Source of the DNA: Thermus albus
GTDB lineage: Bacteria > Deinococcota > Deinococci > Deinococcales > Thermaceae
Reading direction: 5' to 3'
Assembly: GCF_022760855.1 (NCBI RefSeq)
Contig: NZ_JAKTNR010000009.1
Coordinates: 22,824 to 86,823 of the forward strand
DNA: 64,000 bases
Every line of letters begins with the position of its first letter. The first letter of the stretch is position 1. The position numbers were made by a program, and so were the translations under genes. The notes under the pieces were generated by a model. That model searched no databases. It was not told the origin of the DNA and saw only the letters and a program-made list of their open reading frames with translations. Positions 1 to 9,421 of this stretch are shown here, one piece after another.

Positions 1-558
1 GCCCCCGGACCAGGCGGCGGAGTTCAGGGCGGCGAACTTGTTGTCCTCCGGGGGCACCACCTTGGCGAAGTACTCCTTGAAGAGGTCCTCGTACTTCTTC
101 ATACCCTCTTCAATGGCCACGAAGATGACCCCCTGCCGCTCCAGCTCCTCCTTCACCCGGTGGTAGACCATTTCCGAGTCGTACTGGGCCCCCACCCCGG
201 CCAGCACCTTCCTCTCCGCCTCGGGGATGCCCAGGCGCTCGTAGGTTTTGCGGATCTCCTCAGGGATTTCCTCCCAGCTTTTGGCATCCCGGGTTTCCGC
301 GGGCTTCACGTAGTAGACCAGGTTGTCCAGGTCCAGGCCCGAGAGGTCAGGGCCCCAGGTGGGCATGGGCTTCTTCTGGAAAATCTCCAATGCCCGCAGG
401 CGGAACTTCAGCATCCACTCGGGCTCCCCCTTGTGGTAGCTGATGGCCTCAATCACCCTTCGGGTCAGGCCCCGCTCGGCCACGAAGACCGGCTTGACCT
501 CGTCCACGAAGTGGTACTTGTATTCCTCTCCCAGGGCCTTCAGGTCCACCTCGTTCAT
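1..558 (-). CDS. sufB: SufB, Fe-S cluster assembly scaffold (N-terminal part)
   Basis: SufB works with SufC and SufD as the scaffold complex that builds Fe-S clusters in the cytoplasm. Only the first 186 codons lie in the window; the gene runs off the left edge. The N-terminus begins [17 protein letters not shown] and continues through a [18 protein letters not shown] stretch and an [23 protein letters not shown] stretch (here [15 protein letters not shown]), all typical of SufB. The start codon overlaps the sufC stop by 4 bp (ATGA), so translation is probably coupled. It is transcribed from the sufC promoter. The missing C-terminal half, which carries the functional Cys, cannot be judged here. 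Confidence 0.93.
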   Translation of the reverse strand, partial: MNEVDLKALGEEYKYHFVDEVKPVFVAERGLTRRVIEAISYHKGEPEWMLKFRLRALEIFQKKPMPTWGPDLSGLDLDNLVYYVKPAETRDAKSWEEIPEEIRKTYERLGIPEAERKVLAGVGAQYDSEMVYHRVKEELERQGVIFVAIEEGMKKYEDLFKEYFAKVVPPEDNKFAALNSAAWSGG

Positions 559-1304
559 GCCCCCTCCTTTACTTCCCTAAGCCACTCGTAACCCTTGGCC
601 TCCAGCTCCAAGGCCAGCTCCGGGCCTCCTTCCGCCACGATGCGCCCGTCCATCATCACGTGCACCCGGTCGGGGACGATGTAGTTCAGAAGGCGCTGGT
701 AGTGGGTGATCACCAGGGCGCCGAAGTTCGGGCCCCGCATGGCGTTCACCCCCCGGGCCACCACCTTGAGGGCGTCAATGTCCAGCCCGGAGTCGGTCTC
801 GTCCAGTACGGCATAGGTGGGCTCGAGGACCAGGAGCTGGAGGATCTCGTTGCGCTTCTTCTCCCCGCCGGAGAAGCCCTCGTTGAGGTAGCGGGAGAGG
901 TAGGATTCGTCCCAGTCCAGAAGTTCCAAGGCCTTCTTCACCTTGGTCCAAAACTCCGCCACCCCCACCTCCCGGCCCAGCTTGGCCTGGAGGGCCAGGC
1001 GCAGGAAGTTGGCCATGCTCACCCCCGGCACCTCCACCGGGTACTGGAAGGCCAGAAAGAGGCCCTTTTTGGCCCTCTCGTCCGGGGAGAGGTCCAGGAT
1101 GCTCTCCCCATCCAGCAGGATGTCCCCTTTTTCCACCGTGTACTCAGGGTCCCCGGCCAGGATCTTGCCCAGGGTGCTCTTGCCGGCCCCGTTGGGGCCC
1201 ATGAGGGCATGGACCTGGCCTTTGGGGACCACCAGGTTCACGCCCTTAAGGATGGTTTCGCCATCTATAGAAGCCCAGAGGTCACGGATTTCTAGCTGGT
1301 TCAT
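555..1304 (-). CDS. sufC: SufC, Fe-S assembly ATPase
   Basis: ABC-type ATPase of the SUF system (249 aa), which drives the SufBCD scaffold during Fe-S cluster assembly. Visible motifs: Walker [10 protein letters not shown] near residue 36, signature [12 protein letters not shown] near 144, and a Walker B/D-loop [10 protein letters not shown] in which the residue after the conserved acid is Thr-Asp, the SufC variant of the usual EPT. Length is normal for SufC (about 250). First gene of a sufC-sufB operon with a 4-bp overlap. The start ATG has a purine-rich GGAGG in the preceding 15 nt. Upstream lies a -10 box and a perfect inverted repeat, so the operon is probably repressed by a dimeric regulator, plausibly an Fe-S or metal sensor (inference). 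Confidence 0.96.
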   Translation of the reverse strand: MNQLEIRDLWASIDGETILKGVNLVVPKGQVHALMGPNGAGKSTLGKILAGDPEYTVEKGDILLDGESILDLSPDERAKKGLFLAFQYPVEVPGVSMANFLRLALQAKLGREVGVAEFWTKVKKALELLDWDESYLSRYLNEGFSGGEKKRNEILQLLVLEPTYAVLDETDSGLDIDALKVVARGVNAMRGPNFGALVITHYQRLLNYIVPDRVHVMMDGRIVAEGGPELALELEAKGYEWLREVKEGA

Positions 1305-1331
1305 CGTTCTGCCTCCTGATGCTGGGTCAGC

Positions 1332-1364
1332 CTCTTACTGCGACCCATTCGCAGTAAGAGTATA
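1332..1364 (-). promoter_or_regulatory. sufC promoter -10 with overlapping palindromic operator
   Basis: On the minus strand a -10 box TATACT (1359-1364) runs directly into a perfect inverted repeat: CTCTTACTGCGA (1349-1360 read on minus), a 5-nt spacer, then TCGCAGTAAGAG (1332-1343). The repeat covers the expected transcription start of sufC, about 28 nt before its ATG. A site in this position would block open-complex formation, so a repressor is the natural reading. No good -35 match is visible. Confidence 0.75.
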
Positions 1365-1392
1365 CCGCCCCACCCTCCTAAAGTATAGTGAT

Positions 1393-4155
1393 TTAGTCGG
1401 GATTTGCCAGGTGGAAGCCCAGGGCTTCGGCAAAGGCCAGGGGGGTAGGGGGAAGCCGCCTTTGGAGTTCGGGGCAGAAGCGGCCCAGGGCCCGGCCCAG
1501 CTGGAAGCGAAAAGGTTCGGGAAGGGGGCTTTTCTTCACCTCCAGAACCTTTTGCCAGGCGGCCTCCTTCTCCCCCAGGCCCAAAAGGGCCAGGATCTCC
1601 ACCGCCCGGGCTTGGGCCAGGAGGCCAGGGTCTTCCAAAGGAGGCAGGGCCACCACCTGGGCCAGAGCCTCCCCAAACCGGCCTCCCCGGGCCAGGGCCT
1701 CTGCATAGCCCAGGCGGGCCTGGGCTTCCAAATAGGGGTTTTCCAGGGGAAGGAGGGGTTTTAAGAGGGCCTTGCCCTCTTCCGGGGGCAGAAGGAGGGA
1801 AAGGAGGCTAAGGGTGTCCAGGCGGAGAGCGGTATAGCGCTCGGTGGGCTCCTCGGGAATCTCTGCCAGGAGGTCCTGAAGAAGGCGGGAGGCGGTGGGG
1901 GCGGTAAGACCCCCAAGGAAGGGGGGGCGGTAGGGTTGGCCGGCCTCCAGGAGAAGATAGGTGGCTCCTAGGCGGAAGAGGGTGCGCAGGTGGCGGTAGC
2001 GGGCCTCCTTGGGCCTTTCCCTCGTGGTGCGGAAGTAGGCTTCGGCCGGAACCAGAAGCCGTAGGGCGGCAAAAGGGCGGCCCCGGGCGGCCTCGAGGAT
2101 CCCGGCCTCGCTCTCCACCCGGGCCCGGGTGAAGGGGTCCTCCGCCTCGGCCAGGGCCTTGGCTATGGCCTCGCCTGCCTCCTGGTAAAGGCCCAGGCGC
2201 CGGAGGAGGGTGGCGTAGCGGGCCCTTACCCGGGCCACCTCGTCCTTAGGGGCACCCCCTTCCTCCAGGGCCTTTAGGCCTTCCTCCATGCGGGGCTTGG
2301 CCTCTAGGCTTCCTAAGCGCATGAGGAGGTCTCCCATCTGGTAGCGGGCCCTCCCCGCGAGGAGGGGGTCGTGGCCCACCTGGGAAAGGGCCTCCAGGGC
2401 CTCCCCGTAGCGGCCCAGGTCCTTGGCTACCAGTCCCCGCCACAGGTGTACCCGGTCCTGTAGGAAGGGGGCCACGGGAAGCCCTTGCGCTTCCTCTACG
2501 AAACGGGCCGCCTTCTCGTAGTCCCCTTTCCAGCGCTCCACCGCCGCCATGACCAAAAGCCCCTCGGCCTGGGCGGTTTCGTTCAGGAGCGCGAGGTCCT
2601 TCTTGGGGGGAAGAAGTTCCTCCGCCTCCTTGTAAAGGGCGGCGTCCGCCTTGGCCTCCGCCCCTTTGATGCGGGCCCAGGTGCGCAGGGCGGGGTCCTG
2701 GGCTTGAGAAAGCACCCGGAGGGCCTCTTCCGCCTCGGGGTGGGCGTACTGGCCCAAGACCGCCCGGTAGCGCACCACCACCGCGGCCAGGGCCTCGAGG
2801 TCCTCCCGGGGCCAGGCCTGGGCCTCCTGCCAGAGCCCGGGAAGGAGGGCCAGCCGGGCAGGGTCCTCCTGCAGAAGATCCAAAAGTACCCGGATTTCCC
2901 CCGCCTTGTAGGCGTGATGCAGCTTGCGGAAGAGGTTTTCCTTAGGGAAGAAGGCGAGGGCCAGGCGGTGGAGCTCCTTGGGGGCGTCCTGGGGGAGGAG
3001 ACTTCTTAGGGCGGGCCGCACCAGGCCTTCCCCTACCCAGTCCAAAAGGGCCCTTTCCGCTTGCGAAAGGCGTTCCAGAGGTTTGCCCAAGGCCTTTTCC
3101 AAGAGCTCTGCGGGGAAGGCGGGATCGGCCTCGGGGCTGAAGGCGGAAAGGGCCAGGAGCAGGGGTTTGAGGGCCGGATCGTCTTGCAAAGGGGTTTGGG
3201 GATCGTGCTTGGCGGCTTCCAGAAGCACCAAGCGGGAAAGCTCCCCAAAGTTGCGCCCCGCCTGGTTCACCAAGGCTTCCAGCCTCTCCGGGGGCAGGTG
3301 GGGAAGCCGTTCCCGTACGAAGCGCCGGGCCTCCTCCCGGCTCGGAGGGGAGAGGGGTTGGAAGGGCAGGGCGGGGGGTGGCTCGCTTAGGGCCGCCACG
3401 TAGGGAATGGTCAAGGCCTTTAGGAAAGGCTCCAGCCAGGCCGCGAGCCCCCTTTGGGTGCCGTCCGGGCCCCGCAGGGGGAGGCCTTCCAAGGTGCCCT
3501 CAGCCTCGGCCCGGAGGAGGAGAGGGCGCCCCTCCCGGTTCAGGCCCCGGGCCAGGAGGGTCAGGACCTCCTGCTCCAGGGCTCCTTGCAGGATGTAGGG
3601 CTGGGTGGGGGAAAGCTGGGCCAGAAGGGACCGCACCTCCTCCCCTGTCCCCAAGCCCTCGGCCAAGGGGACCAGGGCCTGGGCCAGTTCCCCCCCCAGG
3701 TTGAGGAGAAAGGGTTCCTTTCCCGGCAAAGCGGAGAGGGCACGGCTCAAGGCGGCCAAGAGAACCCCCTTGCCCGTGGCCGGCCCCCCCACCACCACCA
3801 TCTGAGGCTTACCTCCGGCCTCCAGTTCCTTCAGGAAACGGCGGAAGATCCGGCGTTTGTCCCGGCCCAGGGTTTTGCGGGCGCTTTCCAGGAAAAGCTC
3901 CGCCGGGGGAGGAGGAGGAGGGAGGCCCGCCTCCTGGTACAGGTCGGCGATGACCCCGTAAAGCCTTTCCTTCTCCTCGGGGCTTCCCAGGTCCTTGTAG
4001 AGGATGTTGCGCACCGTCCCCGCCTTGCCCCCCCGTTCGGTCATAAGGGCTTCCAGCCAGCGCAAGGAGCCCCGCTTGCCCCGGTGGTCCCGGCCCCTGA
4101 GGTGCGGGCGGAGCTCCTCCAGATAGCGCAACCAGGGTGTATGTGCATCTGACAT
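1393..4155 (-). CDS. Large ATPase with TPR-like helical repeats, function unknown
   Basis: 920-residue cytoplasmic protein that I do not recognise by name. Residues 1-78 form a charged helical domain, followed by a run of six prolines (about 79-84). A P-loop, GGPATGKG, lies near 123-130; the last residue is Gly where Walker A normally has Ser/Thr, so nucleotide binding may be altered. The middle third looks like a STAND/MalT-type ATPase, and residues from about 480 onward are Ala/Leu/Glu-rich helical pairs like TPRs (for example YEKAARFVEEAQGL, YGEALEALSQVG). No C-terminal LuxR HTH is seen. Start chosen at MSDAHTPW because TATAGT lies 9 nt upstream (4165-4170). It is likely a signal-responsive scaffold (inference). 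Followed by the sufC promoter. Confidence 0.72.
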   Translation of the reverse strand: MSDAHTPWLRYLEELRPHLRGRDHRGKRGSLRWLEALMTERGGKAGTVRNILYKDLGSPEEKERLYGVIADLYQEAGLPPPPPPAELFLESARKTLGRDKRRIFRRFLKELEAGGKPQMVVVGGPATGKGVLLAALSRALSALPGKEPFLLNLGGELAQALVPLAEGLGTGEEVRSLLAQLSPTQPYILQGALEQEVLTLLARGLNREGRPLLLRAEAEGTLEGLPLRGPDGTQRGLAAWLEPFLKALTIPYVAALSEPPPALPFQPLSPPSREEARRFVRERLPHLPPERLEALVNQAGRNFGELSRLVLLEAAKHDPQTPLQDDPALKPLLLALSAFSPEADPAFPAELLEKALGKPLERLSQAERALLDWVGEGLVRPALRSLLPQDAPKELHRLALAFFPKENLFRKLHHAYKAGEIRVLLDLLQEDPARLALLPGLWQEAQAWPREDLEALAAVVVRYRAVLGQYAHPEAEEALRVLSQAQDPALRTWARIKGAEAKADAALYKEAEELLPPKKDLALLNETAQAEGLLVMAAVERWKGDYEKAARFVEEAQGLPVAPFLQDRVHLWRGLVAKDLGRYGEALEALSQVGHDPLLAGRARYQMGDLLMRLGSLEAKPRMEEGLKALEEGGAPKDEVARVRARYATLLRRLGLYQEAGEAIAKALAEAEDPFTRARVESEAGILEAARGRPFAALRLLVPAEAYFRTTRERPKEARYRHLRTLFRLGATYLLLEAGQPYRPPFLGGLTAPTASRLLQDLLAEIPEEPTERYTALRLDTLSLLSLLLPPEEGKALLKPLLPLENPYLEAQARLGYAEALARGGRFGEALAQVVALPPLEDPGLLAQARAVEILALLGLGEKEAAWQKVLEVKKSPLPEPFRFQLGRALGRFCPELQRRLPPTPLAFAEALGFHLANPD

Positions 4156-4164
4156 GGTGATTAC

Positions 4165-4170
4165 ACTATA
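4165..4170 (-). promoter_or_regulatory. -10 box TATAGT for the ATPase/TPR gene
   Basis: TATAGT on the minus strand lies 9 nt before the ATG at 4155, which predicts a leaderless or nearly leaderless transcript. No clear -35 is visible. Confidence 0.55.
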
Positions 4171-4251
4171 CCAGCCCCGGTGTGGCCACAGCCTACCCAG
4201 ATTAAACCGCCCCCGGTTTGGGGGCGGTAAGGAGGGGCGCAAGGCCTGCCC

Positions 4252-5568
4252 TCAGTGCACGGGCTCGTTGAACTGGGCCTCCTCGGTGGAGCCCTTGAGG
4301 GCCAGGGTGGAGGCCTCCCCTTGGGTCAGGGCCAGGACCACCTCGTCAAAGTAGCCCGCCCCCACCTCCCGCTGGTGTTTCACGGCGGTGAAACCCTGGG
4401 CCTGGGCCAGGAACTCCTTCTGCTGGAGCTCCACGAAGGCGGGCATGCCCCGGGCCTTGTAGCCCTTGGCCAGCTCCCAGATGTAGTAGTTCACCGTGTG
4501 CCAGCCCGCCAGGGTGATGAACTGGAACTTGTACCCCATCTCCCCCAGCTCCCGGTTGAACTTGGCGATGGTCTCGTCGTCCAGGAATTTCTTCCAGTTG
4601 AAGGAGGGGGAGAGGTTGTAGGCGAGGAGCTTGTCGGGGAACGCCTTCTTCACCGCCTCGGCGAACTTGCGGGCCTCCTCCAGGTCGGGCTTGGAGGTTT
4701 CCATCCAGATGACGTCGGCGTAAGGGGCATAGGCCAAGGCCCGGGCAATCCCCGCCTCGAGGCCATTCCTCACCCGGTAGAAGCCCTCGGGGGTGCGCTC
4801 TTGGGAAAGGATAAAGGGCCTGTCCCGCTCATCTATGTCGCTGGTGATGAGGGTGGCCGCCTCGGCGTCGGTGCGGGCGATGATCACCGTGGGTACCCCC
4901 ATGGTGTCCGCCGCCAGGCGGGCCGCTTGGAGGGTGCGGATGTGCTGGGAGGTGGGCACCAGCACCTTGCCCCCCAGGTGACCGCACTTCTTCTCCGAGG
5001 CCAGCTGGTCCTCGTAGTGGATGCCCGCGGCCCCGGCCTCTATCATGGCCTTGGTGAGCTCAAAGACGTTCAAGGCCCCACCGAAGCCCGCCTCCGCATC
5101 GGCCACGATGGGCACGTACCAGTCCCGGGTCACCTTGCCCTCGGAGCGCTCGATCATATCGGCCCGCATCAGGGCGTTGTTGAGGCGCTTCACGATCTGG
5201 GGCACGGAGTTATAGGGGTAAAGGGACTGGTCGGGGTAGGTCTGCCAGGCCAGGTTGGCGTCGGCGGCCACCTGCCAGCCGGAGAGGTAAATGGCTTCCA
5301 GCCCGGCCCGCACCATCTCCACCGCCATGGCCCCGGTGTAGGCCCCGAAGGTGTGCACGTAAGGGCGCTCGTGCAGGAGTTGCCAAAGTTTCTCTGCCCC
5401 TCGCTTGGCTAAGGTGTACTCCACCTTCACGCTGGGCCGAAGCCGCACCACATCCTCGGGGCGGTAGTCCCGCCTCACCCCCTTCCACCGGGGGTTGGTG
5501 GCCCACTCCCGCCTGAGCTCCTCCGCCTCTTGCCGCATCTCGGGGGTCAGCATGCTTAAGGGATCCAT
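4252..5568 (-). CDS. aceA: Isocitrate lyase
   Basis: Cleaves isocitrate to glyoxylate and succinate, the first step of the glyoxylate bypass used during growth on acetate or fatty acids. 438 aa, the usual bacterial length. The active-site signature KKCGHLGG lies at 193-200 with catalytic Cys195; other family stretches include [11 protein letters not shown] (96-106) and [11 protein letters not shown] near 345. The start ATG is preceded by a strong SD, GGGAGGTGAGGG, so this gene is not leaderless. The 156 bp upstream holds short CTACACC/GGTGTAG repeats (5610-5673) that could be an operator. No malate synthase is adjacent. The gene stands alone between the ATPase/TPR gene and the flavoprotein gene. 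Confidence 0.97.
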   Translation of the reverse strand: MDPLSMLTPEMRQEAEELRREWATNPRWKGVRRDYRPEDVVRLRPSVKVEYTLAKRGAEKLWQLLHERPYVHTFGAYTGAMAVEMVRAGLEAIYLSGWQVAADANLAWQTYPDQSLYPYNSVPQIVKRLNNALMRADMIERSEGKVTRDWYVPIVADAEAGFGGALNVFELTKAMIEAGAAGIHYEDQLASEKKCGHLGGKVLVPTSQHIRTLQAARLAADTMGVPTVIIARTDAEAATLITSDIDERDRPFILSQERTPEGFYRVRNGLEAGIARALAYAPYADVIWMETSKPDLEEARKFAEAVKKAFPDKLLAYNLSPSFNWKKFLDDETIAKFNRELGEMGYKFQFITLAGWHTVNYYIWELAKGYKARGMPAFVELQQKEFLAQAQGFTAVKHQREVGAGYFDEVVLALTQGEASTLALKGSTEEAQFNEPVH

Positions 5569-5724
5569 CCCTCACCTCCCAAGGCCAGTCTGGAGCTGGG
5601 AGAAGTTACGGTGTAGGGTGTAAGGCAAGAGGCTTAACACTCCTTGATGGTGTTTTCCCCTCCTAACTACACCGGTTTACCGCCTTGTCGGGGACTTATG
5701 GGGGACCCCAGCTGGGCTTTGGGG

Positions 5725-7056
5725 TTACCTGGCTTGCTGGGCGGCGATGAGAAGGGGGTCCCAGACGGGGCTATAGGGCGGGGCGTAGGCCAGGTCCAGG
5801 CTCAAGAGGTCCTCCACCGTGCCCCCTTGGTGCAGCAGGGCGGCTAGGGCATCTATGCGCAAGGCCCCGTGCCCATGGGCCACCACGGCCCCGCCTAAAA
5901 GCTTTCCCGTCCTCTCTTCGTAGACCAGCTCCACCCAAAGGGGCTGGCTTCCCGGGTAGTAATGGGCCCCGTCCCGGCTTTGGATGAAGACCTTCTTGGC
6001 GCGGAACCCTTCCCTTAGGGCCGCCTCCTGGGAAAGACCCGTGGTGGCCACCGCCAGGCCAAAGGCCTTGAAGATGGCGGTGCCCACCACCCCGGCAAAG
6101 CGGGCCTCCTTGCCGGCGATGACCGCCCCGGCGGTGCGGCCGTGCTTGTTGGCCACGTCCCCCAAGGGAAGCCAGTAGGGGCGCTTCAGCACCTGGTGGA
6201 AGCTTTCCGCCACGTCCCCGGCGGCATACACGCCTTCCAGGTTGGTGCGCATTCTTTCGTCGGTGGCGATGGCCCCCGTGGGGCCCAAGGCCACCCCCAT
6301 GGCCTGGGCCAGGAGGGTATTGGGCCGGACCCCCGTGGCCACCAGGACCAAATCGGCGGGCACCACCCCTTCCGAGGTTTCCACCGCCTCCACCCGGCCC
6401 TGGCCCCTGAAGGCCACCACCCTCACCCCCGTCCAGACCTCCACCCCATGGCGCTCCAGCTCTTCCTTGAGGAGATGGCCCACTTCCCCATCCCAGTGGG
6501 GTAAGGGGCGGTCCTTGAGCTCCAGGAGGGTGACCTCGAGGCCCCGCTTGCGGAAGGCCTCGGCCACCTCGAGGCCGATGTACCCCGCCCCCAGGATGGC
6601 GGCCCTTTTGGCCCCTTCCAGGGCCTTGAGGAGCTTTTGGCCATCCTCCATGCTCCTTAGGGTGTAGACCCCTTGCTGCTCCGTGCCCGGGATGGGGGGA
6701 AGGATGGGCCTAGCCCCGGTGGCCAGGACCAGGTGGTCGTACCGGTCCTGGAAGGTGCGCCCTTCCTGGTGGTCAAAGACGGTGAGGGTTTTGAGCTCCG
6801 GATCCACGTCCACCACCTCGTGATGGGTGTGGATCTCTACCCCCTGCTTCCGGAACTCCTCCGGGGTCCGGGCCACCAGCTTTTCCAGACGGGGAATCTC
6901 CCCGGAAAGCACGTAGGGCAGGCCGCAGGCCCCGTAGGAAACCCAGCCCGACTTTTCGTAGACCACCACCTCGAGGTCCGGGTTCTCCCGCTTGGCCTTG
7001 GCGGCGGCGGAAGCCCCACCCGCCACCCCACCGATCACCACCAGCCGCTTGCCCAT
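5725..7056 (-). CDS. CoA-disulfide reductase / NADH oxidase family flavoprotein
   Basis: FAD-dependent pyridine nucleotide-disulfide oxidoreductase, 443 aa. The N-terminal FAD-binding loop VVIGGVAGGASAA (6-18) is followed by SYGACGLPY (40-48) with a single redox Cys44, the arrangement of CoA-disulfide reductase and of NADH oxidase/peroxidase. A second nucleotide-binding loop, ILGAGYIGLEVAE, lies near 154, and the second FAD motif, GVYAAGDVAE, near 270. No C-terminal rhodanese domain is present. It probably keeps low-molecular-weight thiols reduced or reduces O2/H2O2; sequence alone does not separate these. A CACAAT 7 nt before the ATG (7064-7069) may be a leaderless -10 box. Monocistronic by layout. 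Confidence 0.85.
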   Translation of the reverse strand: MGKRLVVIGGVAGGASAAAKAKRENPDLEVVVYEKSGWVSYGACGLPYVLSGEIPRLEKLVARTPEEFRKQGVEIHTHHEVVDVDPELKTLTVFDHQEGRTFQDRYDHLVLATGARPILPPIPGTEQQGVYTLRSMEDGQKLLKALEGAKRAAILGAGYIGLEVAEAFRKRGLEVTLLELKDRPLPHWDGEVGHLLKEELERHGVEVWTGVRVVAFRGQGRVEAVETSEGVVPADLVLVATGVRPNTLLAQAMGVALGPTGAIATDERMRTNLEGVYAAGDVAESFHQVLKRPYWLPLGDVANKHGRTAGAVIAGKEARFAGVVGTAIFKAFGLAVATTGLSQEAALREGFRAKKVFIQSRDGAHYYPGSQPLWVELVYEERTGKLLGGAVVAHGHGALRIDALAALLHQGGTVEDLLSLDLAYAPPYSPVWDPLLIAAQQAR

Positions 7057-7101
7057 AAAGGGTATTGTGCCACGGCCTAGGGGGCCAGATGTCCCCAGGA
7101 T

Positions 7102-7785
7102 TTAGCCTGGTGCCGGGGTGGCTACCCGTACCAGCCGGCCTCCCCTTAGGTGCAGGATCCGGTCCGCCTGGCTGGCCAGCTCCAGGTCGTGGGTCACCAG
7201 GATGAGGGTACGCGCCTGCCCAGCCTCAAAGAGCAGGGCCGCCACCTGTTCCCGGGAGGCGGCGTCCAGGTTCCCCGTGGGCTCGTCGGCGAAGAGGATG
7301 GGGGGATCCAGGGCCAGGGCCCGGGCCAGGGCCACCCGTTGCTGTTCTCCCCCCGACAGGCGGCTTGGCAGATGCTGGGCCCTTTCCAGAAGCCCGACCT
7401 GTTCCAAAAGGGCTAGGGCCCGCTCCCTCCTTTCCTTGGGGGGAAGGCCCGCCAGGAGGAGGGGAAAGGCCACGTTTTCCCAGGCGGTGAGGGTGGGGAT
7501 CAGGTTCCACTGCTGGAAGACAAAGCCCATATTCCGGAGGCGCACCTCGGCCCTTTGGTCCTCGGAAAGCTGGTGCAAGGCCAGCTCCCCCAGGTACACT
7601 CCCCCTTCCGTGGGCAGGTCAAAACCGGCGAGGAGGTTTAGGAGGGTGGTCTTGCCGCTCCCCGAAGGCCCCACCACCGCGGTACTCCCCTGGGGAAAGG
7701 AGAAGGTGAAACCCTCGAGGGCCACCACCTCCCTCTCCCCCTGCCGATAGCGCTTGCTGAGGTTTTCGGCTCGTAGGTTGGCCAT
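7102..7785 (-). CDS. ABC transporter ATP-binding protein, MacB/LolD/FtsE type
   Basis: ATPase subunit (227 aa) of a type VII (mechanotransmission) ABC system. Motifs: Walker [10 protein letters not shown] near 38, Q-loop [12 protein letters not shown], signature [15 protein letters not shown], and Walker [13 protein letters not shown]. The EPTGNLD form and the FtsX-fold permease encoded just upstream identify the MacB/LolD group, which extrudes lipoproteins, peptides or drugs from the inner membrane. Start chosen at MANLRAENL because AGGGAGTC stands 6-10 nt upstream and family alignments begin there; an in-frame ATG at about 7854 would add 23 residues of low-complexity sequence and is less likely. 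Its partner is the permease gene at 7931-9073. Confidence 0.92.
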   Translation of the reverse strand: MANLRAENLSKRYRQGEREVVALEGFTFSFPQGSTAVVGPSGSGKTTLLNLLAGFDLPTEGGVYLGELALHQLSEDQRAEVRLRNMGFVFQQWNLIPTLTAWENVAFPLLLAGLPPKERRERALALLEQVGLLERAQHLPSRLSGGEQQRVALARALALDPPILFADEPTGNLDAASREQVAALLFEAGQARTLILVTHDLELASQADRILHLRGGRLVRVATPAPG

Positions 7786-7904
7786 CGTTGACTCCCTATT
7801 GGCCCCAATCCTCGCTGGAAGCTGGGGTGGGGTAGCCTGGTCCCTGTTTTTCATGTCCCGTTCCTCCACGGCCCTCTCGCCTAGCCAAGGCCTTTTCCGG
7901 GGCC

Positions 7905-7928
7905 CCACCCTGGCGTGGGCCAGGGTGG
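7905..7928 (-). terminator. GC-rich hairpin after the FtsX-type permease gene
   Basis: Perfect 9-bp stem CCACCCTGG/CCAGGGTGG with a 6-nt loop, starting 3 nt after the permease stop. No U-tract follows, so it may attenuate rather than terminate transcription into the ATPase gene. Confidence 0.45.
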
Positions 7929-7930
7929 TA

Positions 7931-9073
7931 TCACACCCTCCCCAAGGCCTCCACCACCGGGATGCGGCTGGCGTGGTAGGCGGGAAGAAGCCCGGCGGAA
8001 AGCCCTAGCCCCAGGGCTACCAAGAGGGCAAAGAGGGAAAGCCTGGGGGTGACCGCGGAGAGGGCTAGGCCCACCTGGTCCAGGGTGTAGAGGTTGATGG
8101 CATAGGAAACCGCGCTTCCCAAGGCCAGCCCCAACACACCGCCCAACAGGGCAAGGAAAAGCGCCTCCAGCACCACCAGCCGGAAGATGAAACCCCGCTT
8201 GGCGCCCAAAGCCCGCATGACCCCAAACTCCCGCGTCCTTTCATAGACGGACATCATCACCGTGTTGGCCACCAAAAGCCCCCCCACCACCAAGGCCACC
8301 AGGCTGATGCCAAAGCGCACGAGGTCGCTGATGCGCAAGGCCCTTTCGGCAAAGCGCATCACGTCCCCGGTGGTCTGGGCCTTGAGGCCGGGGAGGCTGG
8401 CCTCCAGGGCCCGGGCCACCTCCTCCGCCTTCTGCCCGGGGTTTAAGGCCACCAGCAAGGCGGTGTAGTTTTCCGTGCCCAGAACCTCCTGCAAGGGCTT
8501 TAGGGGCACGAAGATGAGGTTATCGGCAAGCCCCCCGCTTTCCTCCAGGATGCCCTCCACCCTCAGTTCCACCCGGGGGGAAAGCCTGAGGGGGCCTCCT
8601 AGGGAAAGCTGGCTGCGTTTGGCCACCTTGGCCCCCACGATGGCCCCCCTTTCCGAAGGGAGAAGCCGGCCGGCCTGTACCCTTACCCCCGGGTAAAGGA
8701 GGTCCGGGGCTACGCCTTGCGGCAGGCCCTGGAAGAAGAAGCTGGTCTGGGGGTCGAACCCGCCTCGAGCCAGGAAGAGGGTGGGGATGATGGCCCTGAC
8801 ACCCAGCTCCCTGCCCGCTTCCTGGGCCAGCCCGTACTCCTTGGGGGTGATTTCAGGATACCCGGAGAACCCCAGCCCCTCCATCCCCTCGGGGACGATC
8901 TGAATGGCGGGGCCCACCCGGGATAGCTCCTGGGCCAGGGAGCGCCGCAAGCCCTCCCCGAAGGATAGGAAAAGGACCATGCTGGTGGTGGCGATCAGGA
9001 CCCCCAGAAGGGTCAGGAGGCTACGCACGGGACGGGCCAAGAGGTTGCGGAGGACCAGCGCAAGGACTTCCAT
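7931..9073 (-). CDS. ABC transporter permease, MacB/FtsX type
   Basis: 380-aa membrane subunit of the ABC pair. One membrane helix at the N-terminus (about 18-40, following [13 protein letters not shown]) is followed by a large extracytoplasmic MacB periplasmic-core-like domain (about 45-255) and a C-terminal FtsX domain with three helices (about 262-285, 310-335, 350-372). The [19 protein letters not shown] stretch between helices is the FtsX hallmark. The start is set by a TAAGCT -10 box (9081-9086) 7 nt upstream of the ATG, indicating a leaderless message. It precedes its ATPase gene with a 145-bp gap containing a hairpin, so the two may not be expressed at equal levels. The substrate is unknown. 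Confidence 0.9.
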   Translation of the reverse strand: MEVLALVLRNLLARPVRSLLTLLGVLIATTSMVLFLSFGEGLRRSLAQELSRVGPAIQIVPEGMEGLGFSGYPEITPKEYGLAQEAGRELGVRAIIPTLFLARGGFDPQTSFFFQGLPQGVAPDLLYPGVRVQAGRLLPSERGAIVGAKVAKRSQLSLGGPLRLSPRVELRVEGILEESGGLADNLIFVPLKPLQEVLGTENYTALLVALNPGQKAEEVARALEASLPGLKAQTTGDVMRFAERALRISDLVRFGISLVALVVGGLLVANTVMMSVYERTREFGVMRALGAKRGFIFRLVVLEALFLALLGGVLGLALGSAVSYAINLYTLDQVGLALSAVTPRLSLFALLVALGLGLSAGLLPAYHASRIPVVEALGRV

Positions 9074-9139
9074 CCCCTAAAGCTTATCCCCTAGGGGTGG
9101 CCGCGGCGTGGCGGAGCCTACAGACCCCTTCCCTAGAGG

Positions 9140-9415
9140 CTAGATGAGCCTTTCCACGAAGCGGGTTTCTATCTCCTCCAGGTACTGGCTGGGGTCCACC
9201 TTCTGCCTTTCGGGGTGGCTGTAGTAGGCCTTTTCCGCCTCGAGGAAGTCCTCGTGGCCCACGAACCACAAGAACTCCCGCTCCCCGATCCAGTAGGCTC
9301 CCAGCACCTTAAACCCGGTGGCCTGGCGCAAGGGGACGATGACCTCCAAGAACACCTTTTGGAAAGCCTCGCGGGTGCCTTCCTTCAACCGGTAGCGGCG
9401 CATCTGTACGGTCAT
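9140..9415 (-). CDS. NIPSNAP-like small alpha/beta-barrel protein
   Basis: 91-residue soluble protein beginning MTVQMRRYRLKEGTREAF. The pattern of an N-terminal beta strand, a helix, a strand with a GAYWIGEREFLWFVGHED stretch and a closing helix with R-K-DPSQYLEEIETRF fits the NIPSNAP/dimeric alpha-beta-barrel (ABM/EthD-like) group. These fold as dimers; enzymatic function is generally unassigned. Divergent from alaS with only 30 bp between start codons. The -10 TAGACT (9422-9427) lies 6 nt before its ATG, so it is probably leaderless. Confidence 0.7.
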   Translation of the reverse strand: MTVQMRRYRLKEGTREAFQKVFLEVIVPLRQATGFKVLGAYWIGEREFLWFVGHEDFLEAEKAYYSHPERQKVDPSQYLEEIETRFVERLI

Positions 9416-9421
9416 GGCCCA

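Noticed and set aside
7786..7908. N-terminal extension of the MacB-type ATPase to a start at 7908
   Set aside because: The extension is low-complexity, begins inside a perfect hairpin, and precedes a well-placed SD and the normal family N-terminus.
9093..9108. CCCCTAGGGG palindrome upstream of the FtsX-type permease gene as an operator
   Set aside because: A 10-bp self-complementary GC run is common by chance in this composition and lies upstream of a leaderless -10 without other support.
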